From positions 1,254,501 to 1,318,500 of the forward strand of contig NZ_CP036275.1 of the NCBI RefSeq assembly GCF_007747795.1: 64,000 bases of DNA. The letters run 5' to 3'. Of the stretch, positions 38,169-48,200 are shown one piece after another. The DNA is from Maioricimonas rarisocia (GTDB lineage: Bacteria > Planctomycetota > Planctomycetia > Planctomycetales > Planctomycetaceae). The position numbers and the translations under genes are program-made. Within the stretch, counting starts at the first letter, position 1; each line of letters starts with the position of its first letter. Under the pieces are notes generated by a model. The model did not search any database and was not told the DNA's origin. It saw only the letters and a list, made by a program, of their open reading frames with translations.

Positions 38169-39503
38169 TCAGTCTGTTGGTGAGCCGATCCGGTAACCGC
38201 GCGGCGTCTTCTCGATTCGTCCGTCGTTCCAGTACGCCACCCATGCTTCGTACGGATCTTCTCCGCGGCACAGGGCGAGAGCCCGCGCGGCGTGGCTGAC
38301 CGGGAGCAGCGTCTTGAATGAGCGGTACGGGAGTGGCTGAAGCGCCTCCACGTCGCTGCGGAGCGAAACGACCGCTCGGGCAATCGCTTCACGGGAGGGG
38401 CGCAGGTGCTTTGGGGCCAGTGCAATCCATTCGAGGTGGTGGCCGGTGACGGTAATGCGGTCGAGAACTTCGTCCCGCCACATCATTCCGGTTTCCCCCC
38501 AGTCGGCCCCCCATGCTCCCGATTCCGACTGGCGGGCCTCCAGGCGATCGCAGAGCGTCCGCAGCCAGTCTTCTGCACGTTTGCGCATCGCGGGAGAGAG
38601 CAGTCCGTGCTCCTCATCGACCCGCAGGATGACCACGACTGAGTAGGGGGCGTGACATCCTCCGCAGCTTCCTTCTCCAAAGGGACGATCGAGAAGCGTG
38701 CCGATCACGTCGTCGAAGCTGTACTCTTCTCCCAGACGGTTCCGCCATGTCTTCTTCGGTGCGTGCCAGTACGCCAGGGCACAGGCCATGAACTCCGGTT
38801 CGTGGGCCAGTGAGAATCGCAGCACCGCATCCCGGTACACATCTTCGACCGTGCCTTCCTTGCCCGATTCCGTGACGACGGGAAAGGTCGACGGCACACC
38901 CGCCTCGCCCAAAAGCATGAGCAGCTGTCCGTAATGTGCTTCTGCCCGGTATTCGACGGCATCGGCCGTGCCTGCGAGAACAACGCGGATTCCGTAGGGC
39001 GAGTCGAGCAGATAGGAGTCACCGACCGGAACGGTGAGTTCCCGGCACGCCGCGTCATTGGTCACGATTTTCAACCACTCATTGCCGCTCGTGGCCAGGT
39101 CTCCCACCATGGCCTCGGTGAAGTCCGATTCCGGCCCCCACAGCTTGAGCGAGTGGTATACGGACGGGACAGAAGGGGGATGCCAGAGCGGCAGTGCCTG
39201 GCACAACACAGTAGCGACGTCATCGCTGCTGACGACATCTTGCAACCCTGCTTCGGGAGCGATTCTCAGCGGGGTCGATCGGCAGGGAACGGTCTGGGTG
39301 ACAGTTTCTCCGCGCGCTGCTCGACGTGCCGCCGAATCGGCGTTGTCCAGGGCGCTTTGGCTGGTCAGGCCGTACAGCGTCGAAAGGCTGTTCGGAATGA
39401 TTGCGACGACCGTCGCGACGATCAGCACACCCCATGTCAGTGCTCCCACGCACTTCTGCACGATTGAGCGATGGGGGCTTCCTGGGATTGAGTCTTGAGA
39501 CAT
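38169..39503 (-). CDS. membrane-anchored hypothetical protein, alpha/alpha-toroid-like
   Basis: The protein is 444 aa, from an ATG with GGGAGG upstream. One membrane segment near residues 20-40 (VGALTWGVLIVATVVAIIP) leaves a large outside domain. The second half is helical with a pattern reminiscent of terpene-cyclase/prenyltransferase toroids (GSCGGCHAPYSVVVILRV, a QSESGAWGADWG repeat-like turn, TVTGHHLEWIALAP). I cannot assign a reaction. It is the first gene of the tight minus-strand group that continues through the Cys-rich peptides, the LolA-like protein, the C39-like protein and the glycan genes. Confidence 0.65.
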   Translation of the reverse strand: MSQDSIPGSPHRSIVQKCVGALTWGVLIVATVVAIIPNSLSTLYGLTSQSALDNADSAARRAARGETVTQTVPCRSTPLRIAPEAGLQDVVSSDDVATVLCQALPLWHPPSVPSVYHSLKLWGPESDFTEAMVGDLATSGNEWLKIVTNDAACRELTVPVGDSYLLDSPYGIRVVLAGTADAVEYRAEAHYGQLLMLLGEAGVPSTFPVVTESGKEGTVEDVYRDAVLRFSLAHEPEFMACALAYWHAPKKTWRNRLGEEYSFDDVIGTLLDRPFGEGSCGGCHAPYSVVVILRVDEEHGLLSPAMRKRAEDWLRTLCDRLEARQSESGAWGADWGETGMMWRDEVLDRITVTGHHLEWIALAPKHLRPSREAIARAVVSLRSDVEALQPLPYRSFKTLLPVSHAARALALCRGEDPYEAWVAYWNDGRIEKTPRGYRIGSPTD

Positions 39504-40619
39504 GAGCAACCTCCCAAAGCTGACGGCATCAAGTTCATTTCCGGACGGATGTGGCGAAGTCGAATGTCTAGGTCCCCGCACCGCGGGCGCAAACTGAGCG
39601 CAGTCGGCATCATGGCGACGTAGAAAAGTGAGAGAGCGAGCGCGGCTGGCTAGAACACGTGTGTCACGCGATCTAACCAGAGAAGGAGATCGTCCTGATG
39701 TGAATCAACAGGTCGACTCCGGCGACCCCGACGAGAGTTCTGAACAAGTCGCTCCCGGCCATGTACAAACATCAAACGAGGACGCGGTACATCGCACAGG
39801 CGCGCGCTTTTGAAAAGATATGCAAACGTTGTTACAACGACAGTTAGTAACGATCGTTTATGAACAGGGGGCAGAAGTGTGCGAGCTGGAATCGAACGGT
39901 CCGAAGACATCCGATCTGCGGCTTCAGGCAAGACCGCCGAGCAGCAGCCCGCGTTCGAAGGACGAGCCCAAGGTGCCGACGAGCGCGCATGAGTACCCCA
40001 AACAGGCCAGTTGCGTGGCTGCATTGCGATTCTCCCGTGCCTGGCCCAAGGCACGCAGTCAGATTGTTCGTCCGGCGCTCACAATCATCGAAACGCACTG
40101 GCGCAGCGGCCGGTGGGGAGTCTCGAGAAAGAACGCCACGACAGAGACGAGCGTCAGGCCCACTACTGTGGGCTTGGCACAATCTGACAAAGCAGGATGT
40201 AGCACTGCTGGGAAGAAGGCCCTGCTGCAAGCGACGCAAGAGAGATGCGACGCTCGTTCGACGCGAAGTCGCCCCGCTGGGCAACGGATGCGGAAGCAAT
40301 GCACCTGGACAGGAGATAATGCATAGCCCTGGCCCCGATCTGTCACATGTTTGGTGAGAAACGAGATCGAACGGTAGCAGAAGTGCTTTCGAGAACCGTG
40401 AAGACTTGTATAACCGCAGCCTGTCGCGAAATCAACCGGTCAAAGAAAGTTTTTGTTCAATTCGTAGTGAGTGATTGTGTCACGCGAAAAGTCCACGTTG
40501 AGAGTCTCATGCGTTTCAGGAAGCGAAACGATCTACATCAATGTAGTTATGTAAGGCAGGGTTATGTGGACGGCTGCTGCATACTGACCGAGCGGTGCGT
40601 CGACCGCCTCGGATGCCCT
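39504..40619. other. 1.1-kb region without a convincing gene
   Basis: The stretch is visibly less GC-rich than its surroundings and the open frames in it have no ribosome-binding sites or protein-like composition. It contains a hairpin with interrupted arms (CTGG..TAGA with TCTA..CCAG, 39646-39680) around ACACGTGT and the palindrome AACGATCGTT (39849-39858). It could hold the promoter of the minus-strand gene starting at 39503, a decayed gene or a small RNA. I cannot decide from sequence. Confidence 0.5.
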
Positions 40620-41648
40620 TCAGAACTCGCCGATGGTTTCGCCGCCGGCGATGGTTCCCAGATCGTGCCAGGTCTGCCTGTCGATCTGGTCGCTGACGAA
40701 GCGGACGGCCCCGTCACCCAGCAGCAGATTGACACCGGCCGGATGACGGCTGGTGGCCGCCATCGCCACACCGTCCCAGGTGATGCCGTTCTTGCAGCTG
40801 AGATGATTCGGCGGGAGCAGATGGTTGTACCGCGTCCAGTTCATGTTCCCCTCCAGCCAGTTCTGGCCGGAGTCGATCTCGTGAGTATACGCCTGCGCCG
40901 TCTGGGGCGTCAGACTGGCGCACTCATCACGGAACGTGTCCTCGGTCCACACGCCGCGGATGTCATACAGATCGGCAAGATGGTCGTGGATGGCGTCGTT
41001 CCAGCGGCCCTTGCAGCGTTCGCTGAACATGGCGGTCATCGAGAGCCCGTCCCGCACGTTGCCGAAGCTGACGCTGCTGACCTGTCCGAACATGCCGTTG
41101 CCATCGCGGCCCGACCACGAATTGCCGTTGCAGGCCCGATAGTTGTTGTGGCCCCACAGGATCTCGATGTAATCGGGATCGGAGGGGCAGAGAAAGACGC
41201 CCAGAGACGTGGCGGCCGCCTGGCCGTTGATGGCGGTGGTGGCTCCGGTCTCGTTGATCTGCGGCTCATCCATGCCGGCGTTGACGAAGGGAGCGAAGGT
41301 GGCGACGTCGAAGTCGATGAGGTTGTAGACAGGCGCCTGATCGAGGTAGGGGAGGAGCTGGGAATGAGCCGAGTACCGTCGGGCATCGAGACTGCCGACG
41401 GAAGAGACGCCGCCATCGTCGTCCGGTCCGCAGCCGAAGGGAAGGGTGTTATGGGCGTCGTGGTAGTTGTGCAGGGCGATGCCGATCTGCTTGAGGTTGT
41501 TGGTGCACTGCATCCGGCGGGCCGCTTCCCGTGCCGACTGGACAGCGGGGACGAGCAGGGCGATCAGGATGCCGATGATGGCGATCGCGACCAGAAGCTC
41601 AATCAGCGTGAAACCGGCCTGCCGCCGGCGGGAGAGTTCAACACGCAT
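40620..41648 (-). CDS. DUF1559 (type II pseudopilin-like) protein, copy 2
   Basis: This 342-aa protein has the prepilin N-terminus [20 protein letters not shown] and is almost identical to the copy at 28606-29640 from the FTLIELL segment to the last residue (GGETIGEF). Only a handful of substitutions are visible, for example [19 protein letters not shown] instead of [19 protein letters not shown]. Near-identity extends to synonymous positions, while the first ~12 codons and the flanks differ. GGAGG lies 5 nt before the ATG. It follows the LolA-like gene by 64 nt. Confidence 0.92.
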   Translation of the reverse strand: MRVELSRRRQAGFTLIELLVAIAIIGILIALLVPAVQSAREAARRMQCTNNLKQIGIALHNYHDAHNTLPFGCGPDDDGGVSSVGSLDARRYSAHSQLLPYLDQAPVYNLIDFDVATFAPFVNAGMDEPQINETGATTAINGQAAATSLGVFLCPSDPDYIEILWGHNNYRACNGNSWSGRDGNGMFGQVSSVSFGNVRDGLSMTAMFSERCKGRWNDAIHDHLADLYDIRGVWTEDTFRDECASLTPQTAQAYTHEIDSGQNWLEGNMNWTRYNHLLPPNHLSCKNGITWDGVAMAATSRHPAGVNLLLGDGAVRFVSDQIDRQTWHDLGTIAGGETIGEF

Positions 41649-41712
41649 GCCAACCTCCACGTCTCGAAGACATCTGCAGTACCGCTCGCGGCAGGGCCGG
41701 GCGCGGCGAAAG

Positions 41713-42867
41713 CTAGCTCCGCACACGCCGCAACAAGACGACCACTGCGAGGGCGGCAAGGAGTCCGCCGATGGCATACAGAGTGAGGTTCTGCTGCGGT
41801 TCCGCTTCCAGGGGGCGCTCCTGCGGATCAGGGAGCTTCTGCACCTGCTCTGTGGCAGCGGGGGCCGAGAACGGACTGGCGGTTGCGGCCGACACCGTGT
41901 ACCGGACGCCTCGTGGTACATCGACGACGCGGGTCCCTTCCGGAAGCTCCAGATCGAACAGGTCTTCCGGCACGTCTTCGAACTCGGCGGAATGGAGCTG
42001 GTAAGTCGACTCGTTGGTCACCTTGCCCCATAGCGACTCATCTTCTGCTGAGATGCTCGCGTATGTGTCCACCTGTATTGATTGCGGCAGCCACAGCCCC
42101 GGCTTCGCTTCATCGAAGTCTTCACAAACGACCTCATACCGCATCGGTTCTCCCGGTCCCCAGTGAACAGCGCGGCGACGAAGGGCGAAGTTGAGTTCGG
42201 GGTCAAGCAGTATCTCGTCCATGCCCTCCCACACGATGGCCCAGCACTGGACCCCATTCACTTCGCGGGGCTGGGGATCGACACGATAGTGGCTGCGGTT
42301 TTCTTTCAGGAACTCGGGGAGGAAAGGGTGATCAACATACCCGCGATGCGTTTCCCGCACTTCCTGAATGTCCGCTCCACCCGACGCGGCGATGCGTTGG
42401 GGGACGTCAAACCCCAGAAAGTCGGTGTACTCGAGGCCAGTATACATGTTGCCCCCGAGTCCGAACTCGTTGATGAAGGCACTCTTGACACCCTGACGCC
42501 ACTCGACCTGCCGCTGGTCGCGGTAGACCTGGGTGCGGGGTTTCGCCGGAACAGTCATCTCCTCCTGCTTTCCAGGCTGGGTGAACTCCTGCTCGAGAAA
42601 CCACTTGTCTTCACGGCGAGCCAGCGTCCACCTGGCGGCGAGGTACCCGCCGGAGGCTCGTGAACGAACGACGTCGTCGCTCTCGACACGCTCGTAATCG
42701 AGCTTCAGTTCACCCGATTCGAAAAAGAGACGCTCACGCTCTTCGAGTGCGGCGATGACCTCGTCGAGCGTGGGCGGCTGCTGCCCGAACGATGTGTTGG
42801 CGGTTGAAAGAAGCGTGCCGAGGGACGCTACGGACAGAAACACGGCCGAGAAGGAAGAGGTGCGCAT
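41713..42867 (-). CDS. secreted LolA-like domain protein with C-terminal anchor, paralog 2
   Basis: The 384-aa paralog of the protein at 36427-37578 has a signal peptide ([20 protein letters not shown]), the same beta domain ([72 protein letters not shown]) and a C-terminal membrane segment ([17 protein letters not shown]) ending RRVRS. The fold resembles LolA/DUF2092 proteins. It heads the minus-strand block here, followed by the DUF1559 gene. The shared family in two places next to Cys-rich peptides or DUF1559 suggests a duplicated surface module. Confidence 0.75.
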   Translation of the reverse strand: MRTSSFSAVFLSVASLGTLLSTANTSFGQQPPTLDEVIAALEERERLFFESGELKLDYERVESDDVVRSRASGGYLAARWTLARREDKWFLEQEFTQPGKQEEMTVPAKPRTQVYRDQRQVEWRQGVKSAFINEFGLGGNMYTGLEYTDFLGFDVPQRIAASGGADIQEVRETHRGYVDHPFLPEFLKENRSHYRVDPQPREVNGVQCWAIVWEGMDEILLDPELNFALRRRAVHWGPGEPMRYEVVCEDFDEAKPGLWLPQSIQVDTYASISAEDESLWGKVTNESTYQLHSAEFEDVPEDLFDLELPEGTRVVDVPRGVRYTVSAATASPFSAPAATEQVQKLPDPQERPLEAEPQQNLTLYAIGGLLAALAVVVLLRRVRS

Positions 42868-43436
42868 GACAGGCTGTCCCGCTGAGGCTACCGCTCGAAG
42901 GCGGCTCCGTCTCGTCTGTCACGTGGCCCGCGACTGGTGACTGATGACCACGCGACCCAACATGGAAGTGGAAGTGCTGCTGCATTCGACTGTGGAGGGA
43001 GAGATGGTCCGTCATGCCGCCGAGAGACCTTCGTGAGGGCGGCGGTGCCAGTCCATTCCCCCATTATGTGCCTACGAACGCAGGTGATGATCCGCTGGAA
43101 GAAAAACGGGATCGCGTCCCACCGGTCGCGGCCAGTGAGGAATGTTCCGATTCCGCGGAGATAGCCGGGGGGAAGCCCCCAGGCGCAGGGGTGAGGGCCG
43201 ACAGTCGGGGGGCGGTATGGACCGGCATGGGAAGAGCCGGATTTCGAACGGGGCTGGCAGAAGAGCTGCAGTGGCCTCAGGCGGGGACCTCCCGACGGGA
43301 GTCCTTCCGGCTTGCAGGTCGCCCGGCTGCGCGAGATACTTCGGCAGCGCTGCTTCAAGAAGTGCAGACGCGGCGGGCGAACCCGATTGCCGGGTTCACC
43401 CGCTGACGATCGCCCGGCGCACGCCATGCTGCAGTT
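42868..43436. other. 569-bp intergenic region before tRNA-Arg
   Basis: No supported gene. Two hairpins are visible: a run of G followed by a run of C near 43167-43180, and the perfect 7-bp stem GAACCCG/CGGGTTC at 43379-43397, 40 nt before the tRNA. Open frames here lack recognisable protein features. Confidence 0.5.
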
Positions 43437-43510
43437 GCCCCCGTAGCTCAGTCGGATAGAGCATCGGTTTCCTAAACCGAAGGTCGCGTGTTCGAATCAC
43501 GCCGGGGGTA
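43437..43510 (+). tRNA. tRNA-Arg (anticodon CCT)
   Basis: A complete cloverleaf: acceptor GCCCCCG with CGGGGGT (one G-U pair), D arm GCTC/GAGC, anticodon stem TCGGT/ACCGA with loop TTCCTAA (anticodon CCT, reading AGG), variable AGGTC, T arm GCGTG/CACGC with loop TTCGAAT, discriminator A. The 3' CCA is not encoded (CTC follows) and must be added by the CCA enzyme. Confidence 0.96.
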
Positions 43511-43660
43511 CTCGACTTACGTCAATTCCGTGACGCCCGGGACGCGTCCCCGCAACGTGGTGTGGCGTGCCGCAAAGCTCACCGGCGATTCCATGCGGCA
43601 GGGTCGCTTCGACGATCCGTCGCTGCCCGGAGTCGGTGGCATCCGTCCGAGCCGCACCGG

Positions 43661-45034
43661 CTACCAGAAGAACACCTGCAATTGCGGGTAGGCGGCACGA
43701 AGCGCTTCAATCGTCTCCTTCGATACGCGTGTGCCGGCCAGTCGCAGCGTTTTCAGCTCCTCGGGCAGTGACGCTTCAGCGAGCAGCTCCTCCTTGACTG
43801 TGCATCCGAACAGCAGCAGATTCTGCAGTCGGGAACAGCTGCGGATCGTTTCCAGCAGGTCGGCATCGACGGGCCGCCCGCTCAGCGCGAGCGTATGAAC
43901 CGTGCCGGGGGCCAGCAGCCTTTGCAGTCCGCGTCGAGTGACCGTTCGTCCCAGGCTGACGATCTCCAGTCCCCCCGGAGCCAGCCCGTCGAGCGCCCGA
44001 TCGTTGATGGCGGCCGAGTTCGCGGTGAGCGTCTTCAGTCGCGGCAGCGACGGCAACTCGACCTCTTCGCCGGTCCTGGTCGAGAGCTCATCCAGATGGA
44101 GTCGGCGCAGCTGCGGGAGGGCCGCGAGCAGGAGCAGGTCGTCTGCGTCGATCCGGGAGCCGACCAGACTCAGGCTCACGGGACTTTGCAGTTGTGCGAG
44201 TGCTTCGAGCAGTCCGCGGTCGACATCGATGTGATGAAGTTGGACGGTTCTCAGCTTCGGCAGTTGCAGTATCAGATCCGGCGGAACGGGATCGGAGCCG
44301 CGCCGGATCGTCAGACCAACCACGTCCAGATCCTCGTTCAGTACCAGCCGGGCGCCGCGACTCGTCAGCGGCTGATACTCGCAGATCTCGTCTGCCGAAA
44401 TCTCGAAGTCGACGTCAGAACGCTCATGGTGAATCCGTCTGCACAGTTCGAGCGGCAGGGGCGTCCCCTCGCACCGCAGAGCCCGCAGGCTCGGTGCAGC
44501 AGCCAGCTCTTCGATGAGCGCAACGGTTGCAGTGCCACACCGGTACAGCTGGACGGAACGGAGACGGTCGGTGTTGATCTGCAGTGGCTCTGGCGTGGCC
44601 GCGAGATCCGTCAGCGTCAGTGAAATCAGGCGAGATGCCTCGAGCAGCCCGTTCAGATCATCGGGTGCGTCGAACACCGGCTGACGCAGGTCGAGTGAGT
44701 CCAGTTCGGGCAGCGCGGCCAGCTTCCGGAGCGTTCCCGCTTCAAACTGACACGTGGTGAATGACAGGCGGCGGATTGCCTGGTGTTCCAGCATCCGACG
44801 GACTGTCGCCTCGTCGATCGTGGTTTCCTCGAACTCCGCGGCAACGATCTGTTTGCCGTCGAGGCCGACCCGGACCTCGGCTCCGGTTTCGCGCAGCAGC
44901 CGGACGCTGCGCTCTTGCTCGAACTTCTCCAATTGTGACAGCAGCACGGGAATGGCGATCGCCGCCACCAGGCACCAGCCGATGACGGCACGATGCGAGA
45001 AGTGGATGGGCGGTTTTTCTGTTGTCGTGGACAA
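43661..45034 (-). CDS. membrane-anchored leucine-rich repeat protein
   Basis: The 457-aa protein begins at TTG 45034, with GGAGG 9 nt upstream. An N-terminal anchor (AVIGWCLVAAIAIPVLLSQL) is followed by many leucine-rich repeats of the cysteine-containing/RNI type (LPELDSLDLRQPVFD, LPQLRRLHLDELS, LPEELKTLRLAGTRVS). It is a protein-binding scaffold facing outside the cytoplasm. An upstream in-frame extension to 45298 is arginine-rich and not protein-like. It follows the giant kinase gene on the same strand, but a functional link is only inferred. Confidence 0.78.
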   Translation of the reverse strand: MSTTTEKPPIHFSHRAVIGWCLVAAIAIPVLLSQLEKFEQERSVRLLRETGAEVRVGLDGKQIVAAEFEETTIDEATVRRMLEHQAIRRLSFTTCQFEAGTLRKLAALPELDSLDLRQPVFDAPDDLNGLLEASRLISLTLTDLAATPEPLQINTDRLRSVQLYRCGTATVALIEELAAAPSLRALRCEGTPLPLELCRRIHHERSDVDFEISADEICEYQPLTSRGARLVLNEDLDVVGLTIRRGSDPVPPDLILQLPKLRTVQLHHIDVDRGLLEALAQLQSPVSLSLVGSRIDADDLLLLAALPQLRRLHLDELSTRTGEEVELPSLPRLKTLTANSAAINDRALDGLAPGGLEIVSLGRTVTRRGLQRLLAPGTVHTLALSGRPVDADLLETIRSCSRLQNLLLFGCTVKEELLAEASLPEELKTLRLAGTRVSKETIEALRAAYPQLQVFFW

Positions 45035-45207
45035 CCTGACGGTCCTCCGGGACGCCCGGTGAGGACGTCTGCATGACGGCGTCTGTGTTCCTCCGCGCCG
45101 ACTGCACCGTTCACAGTAACGCCGCGACGGGGCGAAGATCAACGGAGGAATCGCACCTGGCAGGCAGAGGGAGGGATCCTGTCTGCGATGTTCTGTTCGG
45201 ACAGCCT

Positions 45208-48200
45208 TCAGTCGGGAAACATGGCGATCGGCTCGTGCACGTCGACGATCTCGATGACGTCGATGAAGAATCCGGAGTCGCGATCGTTCGTCTTCCACTC
45301 GATTGGCTTCCGCAAACTCGACTCAGACACGGGCGGCCCCGTGAAAGTGGTCCACCACTCGTGCTGCGGCATGATGAGATCCGGCGTATTGCGGCAATAG
45401 ATGTACGCCTTGTCGTCGGTGAAGTAGCGATAGCGGAGGGCGATGCGCGAACCGCCCGGCAGGCCTTCGAGCTTCGAAAGATCGAGAATCAGCCGCCTGG
45501 CCCGCTCGGGGCCGCGGGGAGCCTCCGCTTCGGTTCCCGGCGTCGCGGCGAGGGCAGGACGGCCGTCGTGCGCAGTCAGCTCTCCATGGACCAGCAGGGG
45601 AGAAACGGCTTCCCGATTGGTGAGGTCAAGTCGCCAGATGACCCGCTCCCGACGAAGCTCTGCCGGGATGACCGGGAGCGTCCGTGCGTCCTGTGGCTTC
45701 ATCTGGCCGTCCGCGAAGAGGTATTCGATCTCCTCGCGGAGATAAACATTCCGACGACGGGGACTCTCGTCGTCGTTGTCCTGAACCGTCATCGAGCCAC
45801 GTTCGACGACGATGCGGTCCGGCGTCGCCGTCAGCAGAGCCCGCCCGCCCGTGCTGGCCGCGTTCCAGACAAGCAGCTTGCCATAAACGAGGCTGATCGA
45901 TTCGCGTGGACCGGCCAGCGTGGAGAGACGACCGGACTTGAGAAGGAACTGCCCGCCGTCACGCAGCAGGAACTCCGTGCCCGGTTCGAGCACGACTGTT
46001 CCCGCTTCGTCAAACTGCAGGATCGTCCGTTCGTCGGCACGGTACGTTCCGTTCTGTCGAATGAGACTCGCCGGCTGCCACTCTCCTGCGTCCTGCCGGT
46101 TAAGCCGACCATCGACAACGAAGAGGGACGCCAGTTCCTGCAGGCCGCTGTTTTCGTCGAAGGGGTCGGCGATCGGCTCCGTGGCAAGGTCGTGGTAATG
46201 TTCGACGATCCGGTACGCGTGACTGTCGAGTTCGAAGCGGACGAGTCGCCGCCGGGGAATCAGTGTTTCTTCTTCAATCCAGAGCCACTCATCGAACGTG
46301 ATCTCCTCGGTCGGGCGGACCTGGTAGGCGATGACGCGACAGTCGGGCAGCTCCGGTTGACCGGGCGGACGTTCGTTGCGGAAGTCCTGGACCTGCCACA
46401 ACTGCAGCTGATGCAGTTCACTGGTGAGCGGATGATCGCCCTCGAGAAACGGTTCGAGAGCGTTGCTCGTAAAGCCGCTGCGGGTGATCTGGTTGAGGAA
46501 GAAGTCGTGCGGCGGTGCGTCGTAGAAAGGACTGATGCGGCTGAACTTCATTCCGCCGGTCATCCAGTAGCCGCCCCTTTCGCTGTTCTCGTAGGTGATC
46601 GCGCGGGCCTTCTTCGCACCCGGAGCGGCGGCATACGCTCCCCAGTACCGCTGGCTCTTCTCCCCGGCCGGTCCGGTCTGTGTGACCCGGCCGACGAACT
46701 GAATCGTGACCGCCGGCTTCTCCTGCAGGGTCCGTTCGTATGTGCGGAAGAAGTCGCGGGCATCGGAGCGTGCCGTCCCGTGAGTTTCGTTCTGTTGTTC
46801 GGCTGGAGTGCTTCCCGGCCCGGAGCGAACCGGGGCGGCGTCCGTTCGCGTCGAACGACTGGCTGGTGTGATGGCGGGACGCAGCGGCTCGGCGAACTGC
46901 CACCACTTGATGTTGCCGTCGGTACTGCCGCTGACGAGGAAACGACCGTCCGGCGTGAAAGCGAGTCCGGTGATCGGCTCCGAATGGGCGTCGTGCAGAC
47001 TGCGGCGATCCGTACTCGGCTGCTGCGTCAATCCGTCGATATTGATGATGTAGCCGGTGCCCGACTGCCCCTGTTTGAAGTCGCCGGCCGACGCGATCCA
47101 CTGGCTGTCCGGTGAGAATGCAATTTCCGTCGTTGGCCAACCGGTTGACCCTGTGCCCGGCTGACGCGTGCCGACAAGATCAACAACTTCGATGGAGCCA
47201 TTTCGCAATCCGGCGGCGATCCAGCGACGATCGTTCGACCAGGAGAGGGAGTCGATGTCGCCGTTGAAGGAATCGAAGGTCCGTTCCAGCCGCACGTCGC
47301 TTCTGAGAACTTCCCAGACGATGATCCGGCCGGACTGCGTCGCGACGGCGACGCGTTTCCCGCGCCGTTCCCAGACGATGCTGGTAATGCGGACTTCCGG
47401 TTCACCCGGAACCGCGACCGAGAACAGCGGCGCATCACCCCTGTTGGCGTCCCAGAAGACCAGCCCCCCGTCGCCTCCGGTGGCGATCCATTCACTCGTT
47501 GGTGACCAGGCGAGGCAGTGCAGGGCGTCGCGGGAGCGCTCAAACGTGGGGACGTTCTCTTCGCTGTCGGTCAGGCGACGCAGACGCAGATGGCCGTCCG
47601 CTTCCACCCACGCGACAGAACGGTTGTCGGGCGAAATCCTGAGGTCTCGGATCTCTCCTTCAGCGACCTTCGTGAACCATCTCCGCCGGTCCAGCGTGTT
47701 CTCATCGAGCGGCCACGTCCAGACCTGGAACTGGTCCGGCGACCGATGCGCCGTTGCCAGCCATTTGCCGTCGGCGGAAACGTCGAGATCGAGAATCGGC
47801 CAGTCGTTGATCCTCCATGTCTGTGCGAGAGTCATCTGCGGCAGCGCTGCCGGAACTGCACTGTGGGGATACCCGTCGCCGTCGAACGAGCCGTCGGTCC
47901 CGATTCCGACTGTTTCGGCCGGCTTCTTGCCGGGGGGAGGAACGACGCCATGGAACACTGTTTCGCAGGCGTTGGCCAGATTGTCTACGTACGACTCCGG
48001 ATCGCTGAAGTCGAAATTGGTCCAGAGCGCGAGAAACGCTCCGCTGATCGCCGCGACGGTCGCGAAGAACAGTCCCCGTGACGAGGGGACGAGACTGGCC
48101 ATCGGGTCTGCAGGGCCGCCACTCAGTCGCTGGATGACGGTCACACCGGACCAGACCAGCGTGAACGCGATCGCAGAAAAGTAGAACATCACGCCGAGCG

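Noticed and set aside
39820-40326. Possible gene in the 39.5-40.6 kb gap (plus or minus frame)
   Set aside because: No ribosome-binding site, no protein-like segments in any frame, and several overlapping frames are equally open.
43014-43406. Possible gene upstream of tRNA-Arg
   Set aside because: The 130-residue frame is Arg/Gly/Pro-rich without recognisable structure and overlaps hairpins. It is most likely intergenic.
43437-43510. tRNA-associated integrative element
   Set aside because: No integrase gene and no repeat of the tRNA 3' end were seen nearby, so the tRNA is not marked as an attachment site.
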